Below are positions 1 to 5,102 of a stretch of DNA of 5,160 nt, one piece after another (position 1 is the first letter of the stretch; every line of letters begins with the position of its first letter). Below the pieces are notes generated by a model. It worked only from the letters and a program-made list of their open reading frames with translations. It searched no databases and was not told the DNA's origin. The DNA comes from Deltaproteobacteria bacterium (GTDB lineage: Bacteria; Desulfobacterota; Desulfarculia; Adiutricales; Adiutricaceae). The DNA lies in contig JAITQT010000061.1 in the NCBI GenBank assembly GCA_031288745.1, positions 1 through 5,160 of the forward strand, read 5' to 3'. The position numbers and the translations under genes were made by a program.

Positions 1-64
1 TTCTACTTAGCTCTCTGCTCCAACCATATATTTTAACTTGGATTAATGTTAAAATTACTAAGCT

Positions 65-126
65 CCTATTGGGCACTACATTGTTGCGGTACGTGTCTTC
101 CCTTTCAATAGGCTTGGCACCGCAAC
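65..126. other. Interleaved inverted repeats, possible H-type pseudoknot
   Basis: Two perfect inverted repeats interlock. CCTATTG (65-71) is complementary to CAATAGG (106-112), and GTTGCGGT (83-90) is complementary to ACCGCAAC (119-126). The order arm1-arm2-arm1'-arm2' is that of an H-type pseudoknot with stems of 7 and 8 bp and connecting stretches of 11, 15 and 6 nt. Either strand could fold this way. I recognise no known RNA family. Perfect 7-8 bp repeats do occur by chance in about 300 bp, so this is a structural candidate only. Confidence 0.3.
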
Positions 127-181
127 GTTCTCTTTTGTGAACGGGCCCTTAAACGTTCACATTGGTGAACGGACACTCCAA
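126..181. repeat. Two-copy imperfect 28-bp tandem repeat carrying a GTGAACG palindrome
   Basis: Positions 126-153 and 154-181 align as two 28-bp units, with about 16 of the first 20 bases identical and weaker agreement in the remainder. Each unit starts with CGTTC and has GTGAACGG about 11 bases later. As a result GTGAACG (137-143) and its complement CGTTCAC (154-160) can pair, and CGTTCAC can also pair with GTGAACG at 165-171 across a 4-nt loop. The middle arm therefore has two mutually exclusive partners. Two copies are too few to call a CRISPR or iteron array. It could be an old local duplication or a binding-site pair. Confidence 0.5.
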
Positions 182-230
182 GGATAACTAAAAATATCTC
201 ATTCAGTAGCAAGAAAAATGGGTAGCAATT

Positions 231-261
231 GAGGCTAATTCTTTAGCTTAGCCTTAGCCTC
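231..261 (-). terminator. Candidate alaS terminator hairpin
   Basis: GAGGCTAA (231-238) and TTAGCCTC (254-261) form a perfect 8-bp stem with a 15-nt loop, starting 27 bases past the alaS stop in the direction of transcription. A shifted pairing (232-238 with 248-254) gives a 7-bp stem with a tighter 9-nt loop. A run of five Ts on the minus strand follows only after about a dozen mixed bases, so it is not a textbook intrinsic terminator. A weaker CCTCT/AGAGG stem (263-267/273-277) lies between it and the gene. Confidence 0.35.
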
Positions 262-287
262 GCCTCTTAGCCAGAGGACGGCTAGAG

Positions 288-2963
288 CTAACGAACGGCT
301 TTGAGGGTTAAATTTCTAGCTTCTTTCAGAGCCTTTTCAAGACCGTTAACGTCAGGCCCCCCGGCTTGGGCCAGATCAGCTTTTCCTCCCCCCCGACCGC
401 CCACGGCAGCGGCCATAACCGCGATTAGCTCTCCGGCCTTTACTTTCACTGAGGCCTCTTTTCCAACCATAGCCAGAATTATGGCCTTACCCTCTTGACC
501 GACGGCACCTAAGGCCACCACCGACTTGGGCCCTAAAGCCTCTCTTAGGACATCGCCGATTTGTCTTAAGCCTTTTGGGTCAGCGGCCGTAACTTGGCGG
601 GCTAGAAAGAATAGATCGTTAATTTTTTCAGCTTCTTTAGCCAAAGCCTTTGGCTCTAAGTCGCTTTGGCTTTTATTCGGGGTTTTTTCAAGTTCTTTGA
701 GCCTAGAATTTAGGCGCGAAAGACGCTCTAATATCTCCCGCGGAGGGCTTTTGAGGGCCCTACATACATCTCTGGTTAATTGCCTAACGTTTTGGCTCTC
801 TTTGAGAGCCTCATGGCCTGTTAGGCACTCCAAACGCCTAATCCCCGCGCTAACCGCGCTCTCGGAGAGGATAAGAAAAAAACCAAGTCGGCCTGTGCTG
901 ACTGCGTGGGTCCCGCCGCACAATTCCTTAGATTGGCCGATATTGACGAGGCGAACCTTTTCTCCGTAACGTTCTTCAAACAAGGCCATAGCTCCGCTTT
1001 TAACAGCCTCCTCGACGGTAGAAATTACGGTGGTCACAGGGTGATCGGCTCTGATTTCTTCATTAACTAAAATCTCTATCAAATCTAGTTCTTCTTGAGT
1101 TAGGGATTGGTCATGGGTAAAATCGAACCTTAGCCTTTCCGAAGAGACCATAGAGCCGGCCTGGCGGGCATGGAGGCCTAGGGTTTGCCTTAAGGCACTG
1201 TGAAGAAGGTGGGTGGCCGTGTGGTTAGCGCAGGTCTCTAAGCGTTTTTGGGCGTCAACCGATAAATTAGTAGGGCCATTAAATTCGTAAACCCCGTCTA
1301 CGACTTGGCCGTAGTGGAGAAAAACCCCGGAGCCAGGTGCCTTAACTACGTTTTGAACGATAATCCGTCCCTTTTGGCTTAGAATTTCTCCACTATCGCT
1401 TTGCTGTCCACCCGATGAGGCGTAAAACGGGGTGCGGGCGAAAACCGCGACCACGCTCTCGCCTTTGGCGGCAGCTTGAGTGGGGCCGACTGGGCCGATT
1501 AAAAGGGCTGGGGTCTGATTTTCCAACACCAAATTATCATAACCAACAAAAAGTTGGCTAAAGCCGGCTGCGGTCAAGCGATTAACTTCGCTCTCAACTA
1601 TGTCTTCTTTAAAGGCTCCACTCTTCCAGGCGGCTCGGCCCCTGGCCCTTTGCTCTTCCATGGCCGCCTCAAAGCCTTGGGAATCAACGCTTAAGTTGTG
1701 TTCTCTCGCCATATCGGCCACCAAATCGACGGGAAAGCCGTAGGTGTCGTAGAGCTTAAAGACGACTATTGCGGGGATCAGCTGCTGGCCACGCTTTTTA
1801 AGCTCCTCAATCTCGTTAGTTAGAAGGTTAAGGCCCGCGCCCAAGGTCTCTCCAAAACGCTCCTCTTCAATCGAGATGGTCTTACGAATATAGGCCAAGT
1901 TTTCAACTATTTCGGGATAAGCCTGGCCTAAAACTTCGATCACAGAAGAAACGGCCTCAGCCAAAAAAGGCTTATCTAGACCCAGCTTTCGGCCGTGGCG
2001 AGCCGCTCGGCGCAGGATTCTTCTCAGCACGTAGCCGCGACCAAAGTTATCGGGTCTAACCCCATCGTTAATTAAAAAGGTCACCGCCCTAATATGATCG
2101 GCCGCGACCCGTAAAGAGACGTTAGTCTGAAAGGTGCTATCGCTAGGGTCTATGGTTTGTCCGTAAATGTAGGGCACTCCAGAAATCCTAGAAATTTCAT
2201 TGATGATAGGAACGAAAAGATCGGTTTCAAAGTTTGTTTTCACCCCCATCATCACCGCAGTTAAACGCTCCAAACCCATGCCGGTGTCGATGGAGGGCTT
2301 GGGCAAAGGCTTTATGGCCCCGCTTTGATCGCGATCAAACTGCATAAAGACTAGATTCCAGATCTCTAAATAGCGATCGCAGTCGCAGCCAGGGGCGCAA
2401 TCAGGTCTACCGCAGCCCATTTCTGGGCCTTGGTCGTATAATAGCTCGCTACAGGGCCCGCAGGGGCCGACGTCGCCCATGGCCCAGAAATTATCCTTTT
2501 CCCCTAGCCTATAGATCCGCTCGGCCGGAAGGCCGGCCACCTGTCGCCAGAGGTTAAAGGCGTCATCATCGCGATTAAATATGGTCGCGTAGAGCCGCTC
2601 GGAGGGCAATTGAAATTCTTTAGTCAGTAAAGTCCAGGCAAAATTAATGGCTTCGGCCTTAAAATAATCACCAAAGGAAAAATTACCCAACATCTCAAAG
2701 AAGGTGTGATGGCGGGCGGTGTAGCCTACGTTTTCCAAGTCGTTGTGCTTGCCCCCGGCCCGAACGCATTTTTGGCTGGTCACTGCGCGGTTATATTGGC
2801 GCTTCTCCTCTCCCGTGAAAAGGCGTTTAAATTGGACCATGCCGGCGTTAGTGAAAAGTAGGCTTTGATCATCGAAAGGCACCAAGGAACTGGAGGGAAC
2901 CTTGCGATGACCAGCGGAGGCAAAAAAATCGATGAAGGCCGAGCGAAGTTGAGAAGAGTTCAT
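288..2963 (-). CDS. alaS: Alanine--tRNA ligase (AlaRS), full length
   Basis: This cytoplasmic class II aminoacyl-tRNA synthetase attaches alanine to tRNA-Ala in an ATP-dependent reaction and hydrolyses mischarged Ser- and Gly-tRNA-Ala. It has 891 residues, close to the usual bacterial length (876 in E. coli). The catalytic domain opens with the family N-terminus (LRSAFIDFFASAGH) and LLFTNAGMVQFK at about 35-46. Motif 2 is seen in HHTFFEMLGNFSFGDYF (85-101) and motif 3 in GRGYVLRRILRRAARHG (308-324). A Cys-rich insert (C184, C189, C193, C195) precedes DRYLEIWNLVFMQF, as in many non-enteric AlaRS. The editing domain has the metal ligands HTATH (H581, H585) and CGGTH (C682, H686). A charged helical stretch (about 741-785) leads to the C-terminal C-Ala domain with a glycine-rich VGGRGGGKADLAQAGG (854-869). 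The ATG is chosen because the N-terminus matches the family. Its ribosome binding site is weak: CGGG about 6 bases upstream, with a better AAGGA 15 bases away. No frameshift or missing key residue was seen. Confidence 0.98.
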   Translation of the reverse strand: MNSSQLRSAFIDFFASAGHRKVPSSSLVPFDDQSLLFTNAGMVQFKRLFTGEEKRQYNRAVTSQKCVRAGGKHNDLENVGYTARHHTFFEMLGNFSFGDYFKAEAINFAWTLLTKEFQLPSERLYATIFNRDDDAFNLWRQVAGLPAERIYRLGEKDNFWAMGDVGPCGPCSELLYDQGPEMGCGRPDCAPGCDCDRYLEIWNLVFMQFDRDQSGAIKPLPKPSIDTGMGLERLTAVMMGVKTNFETDLFVPIINEISRISGVPYIYGQTIDPSDSTFQTNVSLRVAADHIRAVTFLINDGVRPDNFGRGYVLRRILRRAARHGRKLGLDKPFLAEAVSSVIEVLGQAYPEIVENLAYIRKTISIEEERFGETLGAGLNLLTNEIEELKKRGQQLIPAIVVFKLYDTYGFPVDLVADMAREHNLSVDSQGFEAAMEEQRARGRAAWKSGAFKEDIVESEVNRLTAAGFSQLFVGYDNLVLENQTPALLIGPVGPTQAAAKGESVVAVFARTPFYASSGGQQSDSGEILSQKGRIIVQNVVKAPGSGVFLHYGQVVDGVYEFNGPTNLSVDAQKRLETCANHTATHLLHSALRQTLGLHARQAGSMVSSERLRFDFTHDQSLTQEELDLIEILVNEEIRADHPVTTVISTVEEAVKSGAMALFEERYGEKVRLVNIGQSKELCGGTHAVSTGRLGFFLILSESAVSAGIRRLECLTGHEALKESQNVRQLTRDVCRALKSPPREILERLSRLNSRLKELEKTPNKSQSDLEPKALAKEAEKINDLFFLARQVTAADPKGLRQIGDVLREALGPKSVVALGAVGQEGKAIILAMVGKEASVKVKAGELIAVMAAAVGGRGGGKADLAQAGGPDVNGLEKALKEARNLTLKAVR

Positions 2964-2993
2964 ACTATACCCGCGGAATCCTTGGCCGTTTAT

Positions 2994-3006
2994 GGTCGGT
3001 GCGACC
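2994..3006 (-). promoter_or_regulatory. Short GC-rich hairpin in the alaS leader
   Basis: GGTCG (2994-2998) and CGACC (3002-3006) form a perfect 5-bp stem with a 3-nt loop, ending 30 bases upstream of the alaS ATG. In E. coli, AlaRS represses its own gene by binding a palindrome near the promoter, so a dyad here deserves note, but nothing in the sequence shows that this one is an AlaRS site. It could equally be a leader RNA hairpin or chance. Confidence 0.25.
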
Positions 3007-3044
3007 CTCTCGGCGAGGAGCTCAAAGCCCAGGAGAGAGTATTA

Positions 3045-3303
3045 CGGCTTAATGTCGTTGGCCGGCACAGGATTATTAAGAAAAAAAAAGAAAAAAGGAG
3101 ACTGGCTGAGAAATATTCTCTGTTAGATAGCCTAAGGCCCACTATCGGCTAAACATAAAACGGCTTAATTTGACGACGCGGCTCTAAAGGCGCTTTAATA
3201 AAGATCAATTATGTCGCGTGAAATTAAGCTGAAAAGATCCGAGGGGTAATATAGGCTAGAAAACGGTTTAGGATGAGCCAGAGTGTGAGGAAAAATTAAG
3301 CTG
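3045..3303. repeat. Cluster of GCTTAAT / ATTAAGC motifs
   Basis: CGGCTTAAT occurs at 3045-3053 and 3161-3169. An 11-bp perfect direct repeat of AAATTAAGCTG, holding the same core in the opposite orientation, occurs at 3221-3231 and 3293-3303, 72 bases apart. GCTTAATT (3163-3170) is thus an inverted partner of AATTAAGC (3222-3229). A related GGCTTAAAT lies at 3379-3387, next to the end of recA. The pattern could mark regulator binding sites upstream of alaS or be a by-product of AT-rich spacer composition. Confidence 0.35.
3078..3101. repeat. 24-nt homopurine tract (A9 and A6 runs)
   Basis: All 24 bases are purine on the plus strand, including runs of nine and six As. On the alaS coding strand this is a T-rich pyrimidine tract about 115 bases upstream of the start codon. 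No good hairpin sits directly before it on that strand (the nearest is a 5-bp dyad at 3108-3120, separated by 6-7 bases), so an attenuator is not well supported. It could bend the DNA as an A-tract, act as an unstructured U-rich leader segment, or vary in length by slippage. Confidence 0.55.
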
Positions 3304-3340
3304 TAAGCCCCCCGTGCTAAAACATTAGGATTAAATAAGA

Positions 3341-3378
3341 CGCGCCCCCGGTCTTAAATGTTCGGTCATAAGGGCGCG
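3341..3378 (-). terminator. Candidate intrinsic terminator of recA
   Basis: CGCGCCC (3341-3347) and GGGCGCG (3372-3378) form a perfect, very GC-rich 7-bp stem starting 15 bases past the recA stop. On the minus strand the stem is followed at once by TCTTATTTAA, a T-rich run. The 24-nt loop is longer than usual and holds a CGGTC direct repeat (3349-3353 and 3363-3367). The position and U-rich tail favour a terminator that separates recA from alaS. Confidence 0.55.
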
Positions 3379-3393
3379 GCTTAAATTTAAGGA

Positions 3394-4584
3394 TTAGCCC
3401 ATGGCTTCGGCCGGGGGCTCTTCGTCGGGGCCGTCAGGGCCTGAGGGTTCGGTTAAATTTTTAGAATCCGAGATGACTTCAGTCATCCTCTCTGAGATTA
3501 CGGCGTAGGCCTCCTTGAGCTTTTTTTCAATGGAGTTAGCCAGCTCGGGGTTTTCTATTAAAAAGCGGCGCGCATTTTCTTTGCCGTTTCCCAGCCTTTC
3601 CCCATCGAAGGCGTACCAGGCCCCGGATTTATCGACAATGTCGAGAACGGCACCTAGTTCGAGTAGTTCGGCCTCTCTAGAGATTCCTTGACCGAAAATT
3701 ATTTCGAAGAGGGCTTCTTTAAAGGGAGGGGCGATCTTGTTTTTGACCACTTTGACCCGCGTTAAGGCCCCAATGCGCGCATCATCGGGGCCTTTAAGAT
3801 GGCCGGCCCTTCTGATATCAAGGCGCTGAGTGGCGTAAAACTTTAAGGCGTTGCCACCGGTCGTCACTTCTGGAGAGCCGTAAGACATGGGGCCTATCTT
3901 CATGCGCACTTGGTTTATGAAGACCACGGCGGCCATAGATCGGTGAATAGCACCGGTCAGTTTTCTTAAGGCTTGGCTCATTAACCTAGCATGAAGGCCC
4001 ACGTGAGCGTCGCCCATGTCGCCCATAAGCTCGGCCTCGGGCACTAAGGCGGCCACGGAGTCGATGACTATTAGATCTACCGCCCCGCTTCGGACGAGGA
4101 TCTCGGCTATATCAAGAGCCTGCTCGCCGTGGTCGGGTTGGCTGATTAAAAGCTCGTCCGTGTTAACCCCCAAACGCCTTGCGTAGCTAACGTCTAAGGC
4201 GTGCTCAGCGTCGATGAAGGCGGCCACCCCCGATTGACCTTGGGGGTTTTTTAGCTTTTGGGTCTCGGCAACGATATGGAGGGCCAAAGTGGTCTTCCCG
4301 CTTGATTCCGGGCCGTAGATTTCGATTATCCTCCCGCGGGGGATGCCGCCTACGCCTAAGGCCGCGTCAAGACCAAGAGAGCCAGTGGGTATGACCGGCA
4401 CGGCCTGGATTTCTTCACCACCCAGCTTCATGATGGAGCCCTTGCCGAAGTTTTTTTCGATTTGCCCCAAAGCGGTGGTTAGGGCCTTGGCCCTGAGTTC
4501 TTCTTGGGAAAGGGGCTTGTCCTTTTCCTTTTTCGGTTTGGTTTCTTTTTCGTTTTTAACGTCTTTATCGGTAGCTTTTGCCAT
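3394..4584 (-). CDS. recA: Recombinase RecA, with long Lys-rich N-terminal extension
   Basis: RecA is the cytoplasmic ATP-dependent recombinase that forms filaments on single-stranded DNA, carries out strand exchange in recombinational repair, and triggers LexA self-cleavage in the SOS response. The core is complete: Walker A GPESSGKT (91-98), the catalytic glutamate in FIDAEHALD (E127), Walker B LIVIDSVAAL (171-180), loop L1 around 187-198, FINQVRMKIG with the allosteric Gln at 225, loop L2 through TTGGNALKFYATQR (241-254), and VKVVKNKIAPPFK (277-289). The protein has 396 residues against 353 in E. coli. The excess is a Lys/Glu-rich N-terminal stretch of about 25 residues before the conserved KALTTALGQIEKNFGKGS, plus a somewhat longer acidic, Pro-rich C-terminal tail. 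The ATG is supported by AGAGGA 4 bases upstream, and there is no later Met before residue 52, inside the conserved core. No recX follows. A perfect dyad upstream of the ribosome binding site may be an operator. Confidence 0.98.
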   Translation of the reverse strand: MAKATDKDVKNEKETKPKKEKDKPLSQEELRAKALTTALGQIEKNFGKGSIMKLGGEEIQAVPVIPTGSLGLDAALGVGGIPRGRIIEIYGPESSGKTTLALHIVAETQKLKNPQGQSGVAAFIDAEHALDVSYARRLGVNTDELLISQPDHGEQALDIAEILVRSGAVDLIVIDSVAALVPEAELMGDMGDAHVGLHARLMSQALRKLTGAIHRSMAAVVFINQVRMKIGPMSYGSPEVTTGGNALKFYATQRLDIRRAGHLKGPDDARIGALTRVKVVKNKIAPPFKEALFEIIFGQGISREAELLELGAVLDIVDKSGAWYAFDGERLGNGKENARRFLIENPELANSIEKKLKEAYAVISERMTEVISDSKNLTEPSGPDGPDEEPPAEAMG

Positions 4585-4588
4585 ATTA

Positions 4589-4594
4589 TCCTCT
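4589..4594 (-). promoter_or_regulatory. recA ribosome binding site
   Basis: AGAGGA on the minus strand lies 4 bases before the recA ATG. It matches the Shine-Dalgarno consensus well and fixes the upstream start, so the Lys-rich N-terminal extension should be translated. The spacing is slightly short if counted from the final A, and 5-6 bases if counted from GAGG. Confidence 0.8.
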
Positions 4595-4609
4595 AAATAA
4601 ATTAAGAGA

Positions 4610-4636
4610 TTAATTTACTGGAAAGTGGTAAATTAA
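4610..4636 (-). promoter_or_regulatory. Perfect 9-bp dyad upstream of recA, candidate operator
   Basis: TTAATTTAC (4610-4618) and GTAAATTAA (4628-4636) are perfect inverted repeats around a 9-bp spacer, 26-52 bases upstream of the recA ATG. This is where a LexA site of an SOS-controlled recA would be expected. It does not match the CTG-N10-CAG or GAAC-N4-GTTC boxes. Its TTAC...GTAA half-sites recall the Bdellovibrio LexA box, TTAC-N3-GTAA as I remember it, but with a 9-bp gap. A weak promoter could overlap it on the minus strand: TTGGCT (4654-4659), 17 bp, TTAATT (4631-4636), with only 4/6 and 3/6 matches. If transcription starts further upstream, the dyad would instead be an RNA hairpin just before the ribosome binding site. 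Confidence 0.45.
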
Positions 4637-4654
4637 GATTGCTAGCCGAGAAAA

Positions 4655-4731
4655 GCCAAAGCCTCGTCGGCCGGCGACTACTTTAATTTTAACCTCTTGC
4701 CTTAGCGGCCCCCAGGCTTCAAGGCTTTGGC
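4655..4731 (-). other. Structured element upstream of recA: 10-bp inverted repeat with inner stems
   Basis: GCCAAAGCCT (4655-4664) and AGGCTTTGGC (4722-4731) are perfectly complementary across a 57-nt interior. The interior holds two small stems, GTCG/CGAC (4666-4669 with 4675-4678) and GCCT/AGGC (4699-4702 with 4714-4717). Together they could form a three-way junction. It could be a leader RNA of recA if transcription starts beyond 4731, a small RNA, or a remnant of a small repeat element. I recognise no known family, and it is not a tRNA. Confidence 0.35.
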
Positions 4732-5028
4732 CCTAAGTTAATGGTCAAATTTCTTTTAATTGTTAACCTCGAACTTAGATCTATGTATTGGGTCGCTTGC
4801 TTGAATCTACCACAAGTGAAAATGTAAATCCACTAAAATGAAGACCCTATAATTTTAGCCCCCAAGGGTTGCTCAATATAATCATTTTCTAGACCCTTTT
4901 TGGCTCTAAGCTCTAGTAATTATCTTAGTCATAGCTTTATTTAAGCAAAAATAGAAGTCCGAGACCAATTTAGGTAGACGATGGTTTATTTTATATTTTT
5001 ATGAACTAACAAGAATTTTTAGTTTTAG
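4732..5028. other. AT-rich intergenic stretch, nothing recognised
   Basis: No coding region, RNA gene or convincing promoter was found in these roughly 300 bases. A near-repeat, TTTAATTGTTAACCTC at 4755-4770, resembles TTTAATTTTAACCTC at 4682-4696 (73 bases apart), and AGACCCT occurs at 4842-4848 and 4891-4897. Both are weak given the AT-rich composition. The stretch separates recA from the mobile-element end and may contain distal recA promoter sequence. Confidence 0.5.
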
Positions 5029-5036
5029 AATCAACT

Positions 5037-5058
5037 ACCACCGGCTAAAGCCGGTGGT
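5037..5058 (-). repeat. Distal IS-end hairpin
   Basis: ACCACCGGC (5037-5045) and GCCGGTGGT (5050-5058) make a perfect 9-bp stem with a TAAA loop (TTTA on the minus strand). GC-rich hairpins of the CGGCTTTAGCCG kind are common at the ends of IS200/IS605 elements. On the minus strand AGTTGATTC follows the stem; cleavage at the element end would be expected around there, but the exact site cannot be read from the sequence. Confidence 0.75.
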
Positions 5059-5081
5059 CTGTTAGAAGGCAAAAGTATTCT

Positions 5082-5095
5082 GCAGCTAAAGCTGC
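5082..5095 (-). repeat. Proximal IS-end hairpin
   Basis: GCAGC (5082-5086) and GCTGC (5091-5095) form a 5-bp stem, extendable by a T-G wobble, with the same TAAA loop as the distal hairpin. It starts 7 bases after the stop codon of the putative transposase fragment. No T-run follows, so it is more likely a transposase-recognition or regulatory structure than a terminator. Confidence 0.65.
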
Positions 5096-5102
5096 GCCAA
5101 CT

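Larger units (their letters stand above)
1..287. other. Gene-free 3' flank of alaS, rich in inverted repeats
   Basis: I find no convincing coding region here. One plus-strand frame is open from the window edge to a TGA at 138-140 (45 codons), but its translation is a Leu/Ser-rich string with no recognisable motif, and an open run of that length is expected fairly often by chance. The stretch is unusual for its density of perfect inverted repeats, listed separately: 65-71 with 106-112, 83-90 with 119-126, 137-143 with 154-160 and 165-171, and 231-238 with 254-261. The last is best placed to end the alaS transcript. The others have no assigned function. Confidence 0.6.
2964..3340 (-). other. 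alaS leader / recA-alaS spacer, no gene
   Basis: No supportable coding region lies here on either strand, and in particular no recX, which often sits between recA and alaS. A plus-strand frame running from inside alaS to 3152 gives a Lys/Arg-rich product with no family features and is treated as chance. The stretch should contain the alaS promoter, but I found no convincing -35/-10 pair. It holds a GC-rich hairpin (2994-3006), a purine tract (3078-3101), overlapping dyads around 3126-3151 and a cluster of GCTTAAT motifs, listed separately. Confidence 0.6.

Noticed and set aside
3..140. Plus-strand frame open from the left edge to a TGA at 138-140
   Set aside because: A run of 45 codons is expected by chance about one time in ten per frame, and the hydrophobic product shows no motif.
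126..181. CRISPR array
   Set aside because: There are only two imperfect units, back to back with no spacers.
301..969. Plus-strand open frames (301-498 and 526-969) antisense to alaS
   Set aside because: They lie wholly within a full-length, well-conserved alaS, and their translations are low-complexity with no family match I recognise.
2865..3152. Plus-strand open frame of 95 codons overlapping the alaS start
   Set aside because: It begins inside alaS on the opposite strand and its product is a Lys/Arg-rich string driven by the A-tract, with no recognisable domain.
2964..3340. T-box riboswitch or other known alaS leader
   Set aside because: I could not find a specifier stem or a T-box core, and the gene context does not suggest a Firmicute.
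4343..4600. Plus-strand open frame antisense to the recA 5' end
   Set aside because: It is a shadow of recA codons; the Ser/Phe-rich end mirrors the Lys/Glu-rich N-terminus of RecA.
5030..5100. TnpB guide RNA (omega RNA) at the element end
   Set aside because: The visible C-terminus resembles TnpA (Y-x3-Q) more than TnpB, so there is no direct support for a TnpB scaffold here; it should be revisited if the sequence beyond 5160 encodes TnpB.
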